Source: Caballeronia pedi
Lineage (GTDB): Bacteria > Pseudomonadota > Gammaproteobacteria > Burkholderiales > Burkholderiaceae
Length of the DNA: 64,000 bases
Reading direction: 5' to 3'
Assembly (NCBI RefSeq): GCF_001544915.2
Contig: NZ_FCOE02000001.1
Location: forward strand, 1-64,000
Part shown: one piece after another, positions 19,537 through 30,038 of the stretch
Numbering within the stretch: position 1 is the first letter of the stretch
Layout: each line of letters starts with the position of its first letter
Notes under the pieces: model-generated
The model's database searches: none
What the model saw: only the letters and a program-made list of their open reading frames with translations
Told to the model about the DNA's origin: nothing
Program-made: the position numbers and the translations under genes

Positions 19537-19676
19537 CGTATGAATCACCTGCGAGAAAGTCTTCTGGTTGGGCGACGATTATAGCCGTGGGGCAAGGCAC
19601 ACCCGCGCCATGCTCCCGTCCGCGCACGCCGGAATAATCCGATTTGCGTGCGCGTCCGGCGAGAGGCAACGGGCGA

Positions 19677-21461
19677 TTACATCTTTTGAGGAGCGGATAC
19701 GCCGATGGTCGCGAGACCGTTTTCGAGAACCTGGCGCGTCGCCGCGAGCAGCGCGATGCGGGCCGTGCGCTCTTTCTCATCGTCCACGAGCACGCGCTCC
19801 GCATTGTAGAACGAGTGAAATTCGCCAGCGAGATCGCGCAGATAGAACGCGACCGCGTGCGGCGCGAGTTCGTGGGCCGCGTGCGAAAGCATCTCGGGGT
19901 ATTCGGCGAGCTTGTTGAGCAGCGCCATCGCGCGGTCGCTCGACAACGGCGAGAGATCGGCCTGCGCTGCCTTCGACAGATCGCCGCCGTAACGTTCCTT
20001 CCAGTCGTTGAGAATCGTGCAGATGCGCGCGTGCGCGTACTGCACGTAGTAGACCGGATTCTCGTCGTTCTGCTTGAGCGCGAGGTCGATGTCGAATACG
20101 AATTCGGTATCCGCCTTGCGCGAGATGAGGAAGAAGCGCACCGCGTCGCGGCCGCGGCGGATGGTGTCTTCGTCGATCTGATCGGGCGCGGTTTCGTGAC
20201 CCGGCGCGAGGCCGCCCGACCATTCGATCAGATCGCGCACCGTGACGTAACTGCCCGCGCGCTTCGAGATTTTCACTTCCTGGCCGTCGCGCATGACGGT
20301 GACCATCTTGTGCAGCACGTAGTCGGGATAGCCTTTCGGAATGCCGACGCCGAGACCTTGCAGGCCGGCGCGCACGCGCGCGATCGTGCCGTGATGGTCC
20401 GAGCCCTGGATGTTGATGACCTTCGTGTAGCCGCGCTCCCACTTGGTCACGTGATACGCGACGTCGGGCACGAAGTACGTGTAGGCGCCGTCGGACTTCT
20501 TCATGACGCGGTCCTTGTCGTCGCCGTCGTCGGTGGTGCGCAGCCACAGCGCGCCGTCCTGCTCGTAGGTCTTGCCGGCATCGACGAGCGCCGCGACCGT
20601 CTTCTCGACGCGACCTTCCTTGTACAGCGCAGACTCCAGATAGAACTGGTCGAACTTCACGCCGAACGCGGTCAGATCCATGTCCTGTTCGTGACGCAGA
20701 TACGTGACCGCGAAATGACGGATGGCTTCGAGATCTTCAACGTCGCCCGTGCCCTTGACCGGCTCGCCGTCCTTCGCCGCGACGGTTTCGCCCGCCATGT
20801 AATCGCGCGCGATATCCGCGATGTACTCGCCGTTGTACGCGGCATCCGGCCAGCCCGGCTCGTTCGGCCTGAGGCCGCGCGCGCGGGCCTGCGTCGAAAT
20901 TGCGAGGTTGTTGATCTGCACGCCGGCGTCGTTGTAGTAGAACTCGCGGTGCACGTCGTAGCCCTGCGTTTCGAGCAGGTTCGAGAGCGCATCGCCGAGC
21001 GCGGCCTGACGGCCGTGGCCGACGTGCAGCGGACCCGTCGGATTCGCCGACACGAACTCGACGAGCACGTGTCTGCCTGCCTCACGCGTCGAGCGGCCGA
21101 AGGCGGCGCCTTCGCTCAGCACGGCCGGGATCGCTGCTTGCTTCGCGGTCGCGGCAAGACGCAGATTGATGAAGCCGGGACCCGCCACTTCGGCGCCCTC
21201 GACGAGACCCTGCGCCGCCGGAAGGCCGAGCACCGCATCGACGATCTGCTGCGCAAGCTGGCGCGGATTCGCGCGCAGCGGCTTGGCGAGCTGCATCGCG
21301 ACATTCGATGCGACATCGCCGTGCGCCGCGACTTTCGGCCGTTCGAGGACGATCGCGGGCGCGACGAAAGCGGCTTCGCCTGCCGCCAGAGTGGCTTGCG
21401 CGACCTGCTTGACCGCGTCGGTGAGGAGCGTTTCGAGAGTGTGTTTATGTGCGGGCAGCAT
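19677..21461 (-). CDS. argS: Arginine--tRNA ligase
   Basis: Class I aminoacyl-tRNA synthetase that charges tRNA-Arg, 594 residues from [15 protein letters not shown]. Residues upstream in the open frame (to 21590) are arginine-rich and not part of the family. Signature [17 protein letters not shown] carries the HIGH motif, and [12 protein letters not shown] is the KMSKS equivalent. The N-terminal Add1 domain that recognises the tRNA elbow covers about 1-110, and the anticodon-binding domain lies at the C terminus ([14 protein letters not shown]). Confidence 0.96.
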   Translation of the reverse strand: MLPAHKHTLETLLTDAVKQVAQATLAAGEAAFVAPAIVLERPKVAAHGDVASNVAMQLAKPLRANPRQLAQQIVDAVLGLPAAQGLVEGAEVAGPGFINLRLAATAKQAAIPAVLSEGAAFGRSTREAGRHVLVEFVSANPTGPLHVGHGRQAALGDALSNLLETQGYDVHREFYYNDAGVQINNLAISTQARARGLRPNEPGWPDAAYNGEYIADIARDYMAGETVAAKDGEPVKGTGDVEDLEAIRHFAVTYLRHEQDMDLTAFGVKFDQFYLESALYKEGRVEKTVAALVDAGKTYEQDGALWLRTTDDGDDKDRVMKKSDGAYTYFVPDVAYHVTKWERGYTKVINIQGSDHHGTIARVRAGLQGLGVGIPKGYPDYVLHKMVTVMRDGQEVKISKRAGSYVTVRDLIEWSGGLAPGHETAPDQIDEDTIRRGRDAVRFFLISRKADTEFVFDIDLALKQNDENPVYYVQYAHARICTILNDWKERYGGDLSKAAQADLSPLSSDRAMALLNKLAEYPEMLSHAAHELAPHAVAFYLRDLAGEFHSFYNAERVLVDDEKERTARIALLAATRQVLENGLATIGVSAPQKM

Positions 21462-21601
21462 GCTGAATGTGATCCAGTGGAGCGAGGGCTGACGGGGCGC
21501 TGATCGGCGTCTGCCCCGACTCGGACGGCGGCTTCGCGAAGCGTCGGCCCCGGTATGCGGTGTTGGCAGCCGAACAGAATCGACTACCACATGAAGTGGG
21601 G

Positions 21602-21618
21602 ATTTTAGCAGGTGCTAA
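21602..21618. promoter_or_regulatory. Promoter-like box with palindrome between argS and the DUF1840 gene
   Basis: TTAGCAGGTGCTAA (21605-21618) is a 6-bp-arm palindrome. On the minus strand it ends in TAAAAT (21607-21602), a good -10 for argS, with a start site about 130 nt before the argS ATG. On the plus strand TAATAT overlaps its other edge, toward the DUF1840 gene. No clear -35 on either side. Confidence 0.35.
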
Positions 21619-21720
21619 TATGTCGAATCAGGGTGTCGTCATGTTGTCAGGGAGACCGGCTCGTCTGCGTGTTTCGTTAGCAAACCGCCTAAGACCTAAC
21701 TCAAACAAAAGGACCATGCC

Positions 21721-22047
21721 ATGCTCATCACATTCAAAAGCCCGGCCTCACCGGATGTCATCATGCTGGAGAACCTTGCGGAATACTTGCTCGGCATCAT
21801 CGGCAAGCAGTTGACCGAACGGGGCGTCATCACGCACGAAGATATTCCGGCGGCCATCCAGAAACTCGAAGCGGCCGTTGCCACCGACAAGAAAGAGCGC
21901 GCGGAGCACGAGGGCCATTTTCACGAAGGCGAGGAAGGTCATGTGCCGCACGAGCATCCGGTCGGACTCGCGCAGCGCGCGTTTCCGTTCATCGACATGC
22001 TGCGGCTCGCGCAGAAGGACAACAAGGATATTCTCTGGGGCGTCTGA
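21721..22047 (+). CDS. DUF1840 domain-containing protein
   Basis: Small cytoplasmic protein of unknown function, 108 residues, beta-proteobacterial. It starts MLITFKSPASPDVIMLENLA, has AEYLLGIIGKQLTERGVITHED, then a His/Glu-rich stretch (EHEGHFHEGEEGHVPHEHP, about residues 62-80), which could bind metal, and ends with the conserved PFIDMLRLAQKDNKDILWGV. AAGGA precedes the start. Monocistronic, with a strong terminator. Confidence 0.88.
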   Translation: MLITFKSPASPDVIMLENLAEYLLGIIGKQLTERGVITHEDIPAAIQKLEAAVATDKKERAEHEGHFHEGEEGHVPHEHPVGLAQRAFPFIDMLRLAQKDNKDILWGV

Positions 22048-22078
22048 GCGTCGCGTGCATCAAACGCTGCCATGAATG

Positions 22079-22116
22079 AAAAAAAACCCGCATCGGCGAC
22101 GATGCGGGTTTTTTTC
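22079..22116. terminator. Bidirectional rho-independent terminator
   Basis: ACCCGCATCG and CGATGCGGGT form a perfect stem around the loop GCGA, with an A-run on the left and a T-run on the right. It can end the DUF1840 gene (plus) and the small minus-strand gene that stops at 22133. Confidence 0.9.
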
Positions 22117-22132
22117 TTCCGATGAAACCGTC

Positions 22133-22330
22133 TTACTGCGATTGACCGCCCATCGAAGATTTCGGCGCGGGCGCCTTCTTGGGCTTCTTGGGCTTCTTCT
22201 TGTGCTCGGTCTGCGGCGGCGAGTACGACGACGCAGTGGTGCTGCTGGCCGGCTGCGCGATCGCTGCCGAGCTTGCGGCGAGAACGGCGGCTGCGATCGC
22301 AACGCTTACGGCGGACGTCAGCTTCTTCAT
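22133..22330 (-). CDS. Small exported lysine-rich protein
   Basis: Hypothetical, 65 residues. Signal peptide MKKLTSAVSVAIAAAVLAAS with cleavage after AIA (about residue 25). The mature part is short, begins with a Ser/Thr stretch and carries HKKKPKKPKKAPAPK before the end. GGAGA lies 9 nt before the ATG at 22330. No domain is recognised. The high charge and small size suit an envelope or nucleic-acid-binding periplasmic peptide, but this is a guess. Stands between two transcription terminations. Confidence 0.6.
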   Translation of the reverse strand: MKKLTSAVSVAIAAAVLAASSAAIAQPASSTTASSYSPPQTEHKKKPKKPKKAPAPKSSMGGQSQ

Positions 22331-22506
22331 GCGACTTATCTCCGTGACGAAAAATGCGTGTCCGTCGTCGTGACGGCGCATCGCAGGAGCAAGTCTACGA
22401 AAACTAAAAAATTCCCGCCGATTACGCGGCGCTTTTTTTCGCCATCACGCGCCGCGTATGTTTTTTTCCAACGCTCTCGCGAAAGCCCTACTACCGCCGC
22501 ATTTTT

Positions 22507-25224
22507 TTAGCGCTGCGGCGCGAGCGCGCGTTCGGCATCCTTGACGGACATCGCCATGCGTTCGGCGTAGCTCGCGAGCTGATCGTCGCCGATCTTGCCG
22601 ACCGAGAAGTACGTGCTGTCCGGATGCGCGAGATAGAAGCCCGAGACGCTCGCGGCCGGCAGCATCGCGAGGGATTCGGTGACGCTCATGCCGAGCTCGT
22701 CTGCCTGAAGCACTTCGAACATATCGCGCTTCACGAGGTGATCCGGGCATGCCGGATAACCGGGCGCGGGACGAATGCCGGCGTACTTTTCCGCGATCAG
22801 CGCGTCGTTGTCGAGTGTTTCGTTCTGCGCATAGCCCCACAGTTCGCGGCGCACGCGCGCGTGCAGCGCTTCGGCGAACGCTTCCGCGAAACGGTCGGCC
22901 AGTGCCTTGAGCATGATCGCGCTGTAGTCGTCGTGATCGGCCTCGAACTGTCGTTCCTTTTTGTCGACGCCGAGGCCCGCCGTCACCGCGAAGATGCCGA
23001 TATAGTCCTTCACGCCCGAATCCTTCGGCGCGATGAAATCGGCGAGCGAGCGGTTCGGGCGCATCACGCCATCGACCACCGGACGCACGCTCTGCTGACG
23101 CAGATTGCGCCATGACATTGCGACCTGCGAGCGCGATTCATCCGTGTAGATCTCGATGTCGTCGTCGTTCACGGTGTTCGCGGGCAGCAGCATGACGACG
23201 CCATTGGCCGTCAGCCAGCGGCCCTGAATCAGTCGCGCGAGCATCGACTTGCCGTCCGAGAACACGCGCCGCGCCGATTCGCCGACGATCTCGTCGTTGA
23301 GAATCGCGGGATAGGGGCCCGCGAGATCCCACGTCTGGAAGAACGGAGCCCAGTCGATGTAGTTGGCCAGATCGGCGAGGTCATAGTTCTTGAACACGCG
23401 CCGCCCGATGAAGGTCGGCTTCTTCGGCGTGTACGCGCTCCAGTCGATCTTCGTCTTGTTGGCGCGCGCTTGGTCGTAGGTGACCATCGGCTGCGCCTTG
23501 CGGTTCGCGTGCTGCGTGCGGATGCGGTCGTAGTCGCTTTTGAGTTCGTCGAGATACTTCGCGGCGCCTTCGTCCGACAGGAGGCTCGAAGCCACCGACA
23601 CCGACCGCGACGCATCCGGCACGTAGACCACCGGCCCTTCATAGTGCGGCGCGATCTTGACGGCCGTATGCACGCGCGATGTCGTCGCGCCGCCGATGAG
23701 CAAGGGCGTCTGCTTGCCGCGGAAGTATTCGTCGCGCTGCATTTCGGAGGCGACGTAAGCCATTTCTTCGAGACTCGGCGTGATGAGCCCCGACAGCCCG
23801 ATGATGTCCGCGCCTTCTTCCTTCGCTTTCTGAAGGATGGTCGCGCAGGGCACCATCACGCCCATGTTGACCACTTCGAAGTTGTTGCACTGGAGCACGA
23901 CCGACACGATGTTCTTGCCGATGTCGTGCACATCGCCCTTCACGGTCGCGATGACGATCTTGCCCTTCGGACGCACGTCCGCGCCTGCATCGGCGAGGCG
24001 CTTTTTCTCTTCTTCGATGAACGGAATCAGATGCGCGACCGCTTGCTTCATCACGCGCGCCGACTTCACCACTTGCGGCAGGAACATCTTGCCCGCGCCG
24101 AACAGGTCGCCGACGATGTTCATGCCGTCCATCAGCGGCCCTTCGATCACGTTGATCGGACGGCCGCCTGCCTTCTCGATCTTCGCGCGCACTTCCTCGG
24201 TATCTTCGACGATGAAGTTCGTGATGCCGTGCACGAGCGCATGCGACAGACGCGCCTCGACCGGCTGATTGCGCCATTCGAGGTTCTCTTCCTTTTTCGC
24301 CGCGCCGGTCTTGAACTTGTCGGCGACTTCCAGCAGGCGGTCCGTGCCGTCTTCGCGGCGGTTGAGCACGACGTCTTCCACGCGCTCGCGCAGCTCGGCG
24401 TCGAGATCGGCGTACACGCCGAGCATGCCCGCGTTGACGATGCCCATGTCCATGCCAGCCTGGATCGCGTGATACAGGAACACCGTATGAATGGCCTCGC
24501 GCACGGGATCATTGCCGCGAAACGAGAACGACACGTTCGACACGCCGCCGCTTACCTTCGCGTGGGGCAGGTTCTGCTTGATCCAGCGCGTCGCGTTGAT
24601 GAAATCGACCGCGTAGTTGTTGTGTTCTTCGATGCCCGTTGCGATCGCGAAGATGTTCGGGTCGAAGATGATGTCTTCCGGCTCGAAGCCGACTTCGTTC
24701 ACGAGGATGTCGTAGGAGCGCTTGCAGATTTCGGTCTTGCGCTGGAACGTGTCTGCCTGACCCTTTTCGTCGAACGCCATCACGACCGACGCCGCGCCGT
24801 ATCGGCGGATCAGCTTCGCGTGATGTTTGAACGCGTCAACGCCCTCCTTCAGCGAGATGGAGTTGACGATCGCCTTGCCTTGCACGCACTTCAGGCCCGC
24901 TTCGATCACGTCCCACTTCGACGAGTCGATCATGATCGGCACGCGCGCGATATCCGGCTCCGACGCGATCAGATTCAGAAAGCGCACCATCGCTGCTTTC
25001 GAATCGAGCATGGCTTCGTCCATGTTGATATCGATGACCTGCGCGCCGTTTTCGACCTGCTGCCGCGCGACGGCGAGCGCTTCGTCGAACTGGCCGTTCA
25101 GGATCATGCGCGCGAACGCCTTCGAGCCGGTCACGTTCGTGCGCTCGCCGACGTTGATGAAAAGCGAGCCGTCGTTGACGTTGAACGGCTCGAGGCCGGA
25201 GAGGCGCATGGTGTGATCGGTCAT
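22507..25224 (-). CDS. metH: Methionine synthase, folate, cobalamin and reactivation domains
   Basis: Second half of cobalamin-dependent methionine synthase, 905 residues. Order: pterin-binding domain ([14 protein letters not shown] near residue 25); cobalamin module with the cap helices and [10 protein letters not shown], whose His is the lower axial ligand, then [13 protein letters not shown] and [13 protein letters not shown]; and the C-terminal AdoMet activation domain, ending in [24 protein letters not shown]. The ATG at 25224 has AAGAGA 8 nt before it. The homocysteine domain is in the separate gene 35 nt upstream. Confidence 0.94.
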   Translation of the reverse strand: MTDHTMRLSGLEPFNVNDGSLFINVGERTNVTGSKAFARMILNGQFDEALAVARQQVENGAQVIDINMDEAMLDSKAAMVRFLNLIASEPDIARVPIMIDSSKWDVIEAGLKCVQGKAIVNSISLKEGVDAFKHHAKLIRRYGAASVVMAFDEKGQADTFQRKTEICKRSYDILVNEVGFEPEDIIFDPNIFAIATGIEEHNNYAVDFINATRWIKQNLPHAKVSGGVSNVSFSFRGNDPVREAIHTVFLYHAIQAGMDMGIVNAGMLGVYADLDAELRERVEDVVLNRREDGTDRLLEVADKFKTGAAKKEENLEWRNQPVEARLSHALVHGITNFIVEDTEEVRAKIEKAGGRPINVIEGPLMDGMNIVGDLFGAGKMFLPQVVKSARVMKQAVAHLIPFIEEEKKRLADAGADVRPKGKIVIATVKGDVHDIGKNIVSVVLQCNNFEVVNMGVMVPCATILQKAKEEGADIIGLSGLITPSLEEMAYVASEMQRDEYFRGKQTPLLIGGATTSRVHTAVKIAPHYEGPVVYVPDASRSVSVASSLLSDEGAAKYLDELKSDYDRIRTQHANRKAQPMVTYDQARANKTKIDWSAYTPKKPTFIGRRVFKNYDLADLANYIDWAPFFQTWDLAGPYPAILNDEIVGESARRVFSDGKSMLARLIQGRWLTANGVVMLLPANTVNDDDIEIYTDESRSQVAMSWRNLRQQSVRPVVDGVMRPNRSLADFIAPKDSGVKDYIGIFAVTAGLGVDKKERQFEADHDDYSAIMLKALADRFAEAFAEALHARVRRELWGYAQNETLDNDALIAEKYAGIRPAPGYPACPDHLVKRDMFEVLQADELGMSVTESLAMLPAASVSGFYLAHPDSTYFSVGKIGDDQLASYAERMAMSVKDAERALAPQR

Positions 25225-25259
25225 GTCTGTTATCTCTTGTTCGATGTCAGGCGCGCTTG

Positions 25260-26321
25260 TTACGCAACCTCGCGATATTGCGACGGAAAGGCGCGCGGCT
25301 TCACTTCCGCGAGCGCCTTCGCGATTTCGGCGATATGCTCCGGCGTCGTGCCGCAGCAGCCGCCCGCGATATTCACGAGGCCCGCCGTCGCAAATTCCTT
25401 CAGCAATCCCGAAGTCACGTCGGGCGTTTCGTCGAAGCCGGTGTCGCTCATCGGATTCGGCAGACCGGCGTTCGGATAGCAGGACACGTAGGTGTCGCAC
25501 AGCTTCGACAGCTCTGCGATGTACGGCCGCATCAGCGCCGCGCCCAGTGCGCAGTTCAGGCCAAAGGTCAGCGGCTTCGCGTGACGCAGCGAGTTCCAGA
25601 ACGCTTCCACCGTCTGGCCCGACAGAATGCGGCCGGAGGCATCGGTGACCGTGCCCGAGATCATGATCGGCACCAGTTCGCCCGTGTCGTCGAACAGTTG
25701 GTCGAGCGCGAACAGCGCCGCTTTCGCATTTAACGTATCGAAGATCGTCTCGACGAGAAACAGATCGCAGCCCGCATCGAGCAGCGCCTTGGCCTGTTCG
25801 TAGTACGTGTCGCGCAGTTCGTCGAAGGTCACGTTGCGTGCGCCCGGATCGTTGACGTCGGGCGAGATGCTCGCGGTCTTCGGCGTCGGTCCGATCGCGC
25901 CCGCGACGAAACGCGGTTTGTCCGGCGTCGAATACTTTTCGCACGCTTCGCGCGCGACCTTTGCGGACTCGATGTTCATCTCGGCGGCGAGGTCTTCCAT
26001 GCCGTAATCGGACTGGGCTACGCGCGTGGCGCCGAACGTGTTCGTCTCGATGATGTCCGCGCCCGCCGCGAGGTATTGCTCGTGAATCTCGCGGATGATC
26101 TGCGGCTGCGTGATCGACAGCAACTCGTTGTTGCCCTTGATGTCGCGGCCATAGTCCTTGAAGCGCTCGCCGCGATACGCGGCTTCGTCGAGCTTGTAGC
26201 GCTGGATCATCGTGCCCATCGCGCCGTCGAGAATCAGGATGCGCTTTTGCAGCAGCGCGGGCAGCGCGGCGCCGCGCGTGTAGGCCCGCGCGGGGGCTTT
26301 CGGAAGGGCGTTCTGGGTCAT
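25260..26321 (-). CDS. Methionine synthase, homocysteine-binding domain as a separate protein
   Basis: Homocysteine S-methyltransferase module of MetH, 353 residues from [15 protein letters not shown]. Zinc ligands are visible in GLNCALGAA and [10 protein letters not shown], and the start of the barrel reads [13 protein letters not shown]. In E. coli this is fused to the rest of MetH; here a stop, a 35-nt gap and a new ribosome site separate them, so it is a true gene split and not a frameshift. A -10-like TACAAT lies at 26365-26360 on the minus strand, about 40 nt before the ATG, leaving no room for a riboswitch. Confidence 0.92.
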   Translation of the reverse strand: MTQNALPKAPARAYTRGAALPALLQKRILILDGAMGTMIQRYKLDEAAYRGERFKDYGRDIKGNNELLSITQPQIIREIHEQYLAAGADIIETNTFGATRVAQSDYGMEDLAAEMNIESAKVAREACEKYSTPDKPRFVAGAIGPTPKTASISPDVNDPGARNVTFDELRDTYYEQAKALLDAGCDLFLVETIFDTLNAKAALFALDQLFDDTGELVPIMISGTVTDASGRILSGQTVEAFWNSLRHAKPLTFGLNCALGAALMRPYIAELSKLCDTYVSCYPNAGLPNPMSDTGFDETPDVTSGLLKEFATAGLVNIAGGCCGTTPEHIAEIAKALAEVKPRAFPSQYREVA

Positions 26322-26423
26322 GACGGACGAGGCCTGCACCAAATGTGAAATAGCCTGACATTGTAGCCGCAGCGCGGAGCCGTCGCTTTCAGGACGGGCC
26401 TGGCGGACAGGAACTTGTCGCGT

Positions 26424-26455
26424 AAAAAAACCCCGCCGGTTGCGGGGCGGGGTCT
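26424..26455 (-). terminator. Rho-independent terminator of the DUF3567 gene
   Basis: Minus strand: an 8-bp GC stem (ACCCCGCC with GGCGGGGT, 26430-26453) followed by seven T. It lies between the DUF3567 gene and metH. Confidence 0.88.
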
Positions 26456-26542
26456 TTGGGAAACGGCGAGTGTCGCCTTCAGCCGCGAGTCCGGGCGGCG
26501 GCGGGCGCGGACGGCGGCGAGCCGGCCGCGCGCGTGCATGCA

Positions 26543-26800
26543 TCAGTGGAGCACGACGGGTTGGGTCATCAGAATATCGAACTGACCGAGGAATTCATCG
26601 ACATCTTCGAGCGACGGCTCGTCTGCGATCAGTTGCTGCACGTGCTCGCGAAACTTCGCGGCGAGCGCGCCGTCGATGAAAATTTCCCGTTGCGTGTTCT
26701 TGTCGACGATCTCGTAGCCGCCCGCCTTCATGGCGAGATGGTTGTCCTGCGGCGGAAATTCGACGACGCAATAGTTGGGGCTGTTGTAGATCATTTGCAT
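26543..26800 (-). CDS. DUF3567 domain-containing protein
   Basis: Small cytoplasmic protein of unknown function, 85 residues, typical of Burkholderiales. It starts [20 protein letters not shown] and contains [20 protein letters not shown] and [18 protein letters not shown]. The ATG at 26800 has AAGGAG 8 nt before it, so upstream codons in the frame are not used. Acidic C-terminal half. Monocistronic. Confidence 0.85.
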   Translation of the reverse strand: MQMIYNSPNYCVVEFPPQDNHLAMKAGGYEIVDKNTQREIFIDGALAAKFREHVQQLIADEPSLEDVDEFLGQFDILMTQPVVLH

Positions 26801-26936
26801 GGCGACACTCCTTATTCCTTGTTTGCTCCGTGGCAATCCTGACGCTTAGTTGGAGCGATTGGGTTGGAATTCAAGGGGTGGCCTCGACGTAATGCCAGTG
26901 GTATCGAGGCTTTCTCTGCAACAAAAACAGGCTAAA

Positions 26937-27725
26937 TCAGGTGGAACCGCGTAAGAAATCTCCCAAAAGCGCGGAAAAGCGCTGCGATTCCTCCACCGGT
27001 GACAAATGAGCGGCATTGAGTAATTCGAATCGCGCGCCCGGCACTACGTCTGCAACAACCTTTGAGGCAGCATGCGGCGTGCCAACATCGTGCTGACCCG
27101 CGACGACGAGTGTGCGCTTCGTCACAGTGGGCAGTTTGTCGCGCGCATCGAAACGGCTGACCGCTTCCGCGGCGCGCGCAAAGCCCTCTGCGGGCGTGTT
27201 CGAGATGGTATCGGCGATCTGCTCGACCACTTCGGGATGCGCCTTACGGAAGTCCGGCGTGAGCCATCGCTCGAGCGTTGTGTCCACGATACTCGCAGTC
27301 CCGTTTTCGCGCACGGAAGCTGCCCGTTGCGCGAAGGTCGGGCGCGCGTCCTCAGGAATAAAGGCCGGCGCGCCGACGACCGTCAGAGTCTCCACTTTGT
27401 CCGCATGGTTGATCGCGAGCTTCTGCGCGACCATGCCGCCGATCGACAGCCCGACCACATGCGCCGACGGCGCGCCGAGCTTGTCGAGCAGCGTCGCGAG
27501 ATCGTCGGCGAGATCGTCGATCGTGAAGGCGTCGGGCGAGACGGCCGTTTCGCCGTGGCCGCGCAGGTCGTAGCGCAGCACGTTGAAGCCGTGCCGGAAG
27601 TAGCCGGCCATCTGGTCCCACACCGAGAGATCGCCGGCCAGTTGATGGATGAAGACGAGCCAGGGACCGCCGCCTTCGTTGTCTAGAACATAGCGTGTAT
27701 CGATGCGATTGATCGTCAACTGCAT
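26937..27725 (-). CDS. Alpha/beta hydrolase, 3-oxoadipate enol-lactonase-like
   Basis: Serine hydrolase of 262 residues. The nucleophile elbow is GLSIGGM (residues about 94-100), the oxyanion region is FIHQLAGDLSVWD and the catalytic His is in LLNAAHLSP. Sequence resembles PcaD, which opens the enol-lactone of the beta-ketoadipate route, but no other pca gene is nearby, so the substrate is open. GGAG lies 6 nt before the ATG at 27725; the longer open frame to 28340 is a shadow of the DUF3108 gene. Confidence 0.8.
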   Translation of the reverse strand: MQLTINRIDTRYVLDNEGGGPWLVFIHQLAGDLSVWDQMAGYFRHGFNVLRYDLRGHGETAVSPDAFTIDDLADDLATLLDKLGAPSAHVVGLSIGGMVAQKLAINHADKVETLTVVGAPAFIPEDARPTFAQRAASVRENGTASIVDTTLERWLTPDFRKAHPEVVEQIADTISNTPAEGFARAAEAVSRFDARDKLPTVTKRTLVVAGQHDVGTPHAASKVVADVVPGARFELLNAAHLSPVEESQRFSALLGDFLRGST

Positions 27726-27825
27726 GTCGGCTCCGTAAAGAATGCGGTTTGCGATGCTGTTTCCGATTGACTGCACGCGATGCCGCGCGTCGCTGTCCCG
27801 AGTGTCACGAAGTGTGACGGTGGCG

Positions 27826-29046
27826 TTACGGTTTGTCCGCATCGGGCGTTGCGGGCGCGGCTGGCGCGGATTCCTCAGACGCAGCTTGCGTGCCCGGTGT
27901 GACATCCTGTGTCGCCGACGGCGGCGGTGCGGTGGTGAGCTTGCCGGCCCAGAGCAGTTCGACCTGCATTCCGTTCGGCTCGGTTTGCAGAATCCGCACG
28001 GGCAGCCAGCCGATGGACGGCGCGAGCCAGATGTCGAGCCTGCGGCGATCGCCCTCCTTGCGCGGCAGGCGCGTGAAATGGCGCGCCGACGTGAAGCCGC
28101 CGCGCGCCTGCACGGTTTCGTCGCCGACGGTTTCGATCGGCCAGATTTCGTTGCTGTCGTTGTCCGCGACGCTGAATTGACGCGTGACGCCCGGCTTGTA
28201 CTTGTCCGGCGCGCCGCGCACGAGGCTCGCGAGCTGCATGACGACGCTGAAGCGGTCCTGCGCGCCGTCGGCGAGCGGCTGGCTTTGCGGCGTCTTCGTG
28301 TAGACGATCTGCTTCGTGTCGCGGTTGAAGACGGCGACATCGGCGGCGCGGCGGCCGCGCTGCTCGGAATACTGCTCCGGCGCGATGCCGAATCCGTCGA
28401 TATGGCCCTTGCTCGAATACACGAACGGACCGACGAAAGGGATGGGAATCGAGACGACCATCTCGTAGCGCTGACCGTCGTTGATCCAGTGGATCGTGCC
28501 GGTCTGGTTCATCATGCCGTTGACGAGCGTGTCGTAACGTAACTCGCCCGTGGGCGGAACACTGAACTTGTCGCCCGATGCGACGGCGGCTTGCGACGCG
28601 GGCGCTGGCGCAGCGGCAGGGCTCGACGCGGGCGCTGCCGCCGGCGCGGAGGCCGCCACGCCCGACGCAGCGGCGGGCGCATCCGGCTGTGACGTCGCGG
28701 CGCTCAGCACCGGCGCGGGCGCGGCGGGTTTTGGCGGCGCGGGTGCGGGCACGGGCATCGGTGCGGCCGGTGTCGGCGGCGCGGGTGCGGGCGCGGGCGG
28801 CTGCGGCGCGGGCGGGGCGATCGGCTTCGGCGTCAGCAATTCCACCTGCACGGGCGGCGTCTCCGGCGGCGCGTTGGTCGGCTGGCGATTGTGTTCGAGC
28901 CACCGCATGGCGCTCAAGTGCAGGCACGTGACGATCAGCACGGCCAGCGCCCAGCGCGCCCAACGGCGCGGCGTGGCGGATTCGGAGGCGGCGTCGGGCG
29001 GCTCGCCCGACGCGGGGTGAGATCGGCGGAATTGAAACAGTGACAT
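27826..29046 (-). CDS. DUF3108 domain-containing membrane-anchored protein
   Basis: Unknown function, 406 residues. Cytoplasmic start (MSLFQFRRSH), one membrane segment near 33-53 (WALAVLIVTCLHLSAMRWL), then a very long Pro/Ala linker (about 65-165), and a C-terminal periplasmic DUF3108 domain (YDTLVNGMMNQTGTIHW, RRLDIWLAPSIGWLPVRILQ). The fold is thought to be lipocalin- or LolA-like beta-barrel; that is family inference. The linker length would let it span the periplasm. The last 30 residues are again Pro/Ala-rich. Confidence 0.82.
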   Translation of the reverse strand: MSLFQFRRSHPASGEPPDAASESATPRRWARWALAVLIVTCLHLSAMRWLEHNRQPTNAPPETPPVQVELLTPKPIAPPAPQPPAPAPAPPTPAAPMPVPAPAPPKPAAPAPVLSAATSQPDAPAAASGVAASAPAAAPASSPAAAPAPASQAAVASGDKFSVPPTGELRYDTLVNGMMNQTGTIHWINDGQRYEMVVSIPIPFVGPFVYSSKGHIDGFGIAPEQYSEQRGRRAADVAVFNRDTKQIVYTKTPQSQPLADGAQDRFSVVMQLASLVRGAPDKYKPGVTRQFSVADNDSNEIWPIETVGDETVQARGGFTSARHFTRLPRKEGDRRRLDIWLAPSIGWLPVRILQTEPNGMQVELLWAGKLTTAPPPSATQDVTPGTQAASEESAPAAPATPDADKP

Positions 29047-29141
29047 CGTGCTGGGGGAGAAAGAAGCGCGTGGCGGGGAGGCGAAACGCGTAAGACACGC
29101 GCGATGGAAACGATGTTCCTCGCCCACGTCGACGAACGCGC

Positions 29142-29969
29142 TCAGCGCTCGCCCGCTTTATACCCCAATTCATACGACAGCTCGCGCGCGCACTCGCGCA
29201 ACGCGGAATCGATTTCGCCGCCCCAGCGCGTATCGAACGTGCCTTCGTGCCCGAGCGCGATGAGGCCGAGCGCGAGTTCGCCGGTCGAATCGAACACCGG
29301 CGTGCAGAATGCATGGATCGTCGGCAGCAGCATGCCTTCGACGCGCGCCGCGCCGTGCTCGCGCACTTCGGCGAAGTGCGGCTCGACATCGGCCAGGGTT
29401 CGCTTCATCGCGACGAGTTCGCGCTCCAGCATCGGCTGCGTCTTGCTGCGCGGCAGATACGCGGCGAACAGCAGGCCGGTCGCGGACGTGAGCAGCGGCA
29501 TCACGTCGCCCAGTTTGAGCGACGCCTTCGCCGGATGGCTCGACTCCATCCAGTGCACGACGGTCGGCCCCTGATTGCCCCAAACCGCGATGCCGACCGT
29601 CTGATCCAGCCGGTCGCGCATCTGCGCGAGCGCGATGCGCGCGAGCCTCACGCCATCGACGCGCGCAAGCCGCGCGAGACCCATCTGCAACGCGAAGCCG
29701 CCGAGTTCATAGCGCCCGGAAACCGGGTCCTGCGATGCAACCCCGAGCCGCAGGAAACTCACGAGATAACGATGCGCCTTCGCCGGACTCATGCCCGCGC
29801 GCTGCGCGAGGTCGCGCAGCATCATCGCGCGCGGCTCATTGGTGAGCACGTCGAGCAGCCGGAAGCCGACTTCGATCGATTGAATGCCGGAGCGGGTTTT
29901 TTCCTCGGCGGCGTCGTTGGCGTCGAGGTTGTCTTCGTCGTCGGAAGCAGCGGATGGGATCGATTGCAT
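29142..29969 (-). CDS. IclR family transcriptional regulator
   Basis: 275 residues. An N-terminal winged helix-turn-helix (GFRLLDVLTNEPRAMMLRDL, AGMSPAKAHRYLVSFLRLG; about 35-95) is followed by the IclR effector domain (about 110-270). Divergent from the FAH-family hydrolase gene with a 69-bp gap, so it very likely controls that operon. A 25-residue acidic extension precedes the helix-turn-helix. Effector unknown. Confidence 0.9.
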   Translation of the reverse strand: MQSIPSAASDDEDNLDANDAAEEKTRSGIQSIEVGFRLLDVLTNEPRAMMLRDLAQRAGMSPAKAHRYLVSFLRLGVASQDPVSGRYELGGFALQMGLARLARVDGVRLARIALAQMRDRLDQTVGIAVWGNQGPTVVHWMESSHPAKASLKLGDVMPLLTSATGLLFAAYLPRSKTQPMLERELVAMKRTLADVEPHFAEVREHGAARVEGMLLPTIHAFCTPVFDSTGELALGLIALGHEGTFDTRWGGEIDSALRECARELSYELGYKAGER

Positions 29970-29989
29970 GAAGCGCGAAAAGCACAGCC

Positions 29990-30022
29990 AAGGGATTCAC
30001 CATCGTAAAATAGATTTCCCTT
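29990..30022. promoter_or_regulatory. Inverted repeat and -10 box between iclR-type gene and FAH hydrolase gene
   Basis: AAGGGA (29990-29995) and TCCCTT (30017-30022) flank a TAAAAT -10 box (30006-30011). The spacing puts an operator around the likely start of the plus-strand operon; candidate site for the divergent IclR protein. Confidence 0.35.
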
Positions 30023-30038
30023 AACGTCATCTCAAGCT

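Noticed and set aside
25225..25259. metH as a single gene broken by a frameshift
   Set aside because: The two parts have separate stop, ribosome site and start, and the border falls between domains; this split is known in the group.
26322..26423. Possible cobalamin or SAH riboswitch before metH
   Set aside because: A -10-like TACAAT lies about 40 nt before the start, leaving too short a leader, and I see no conserved riboswitch core.
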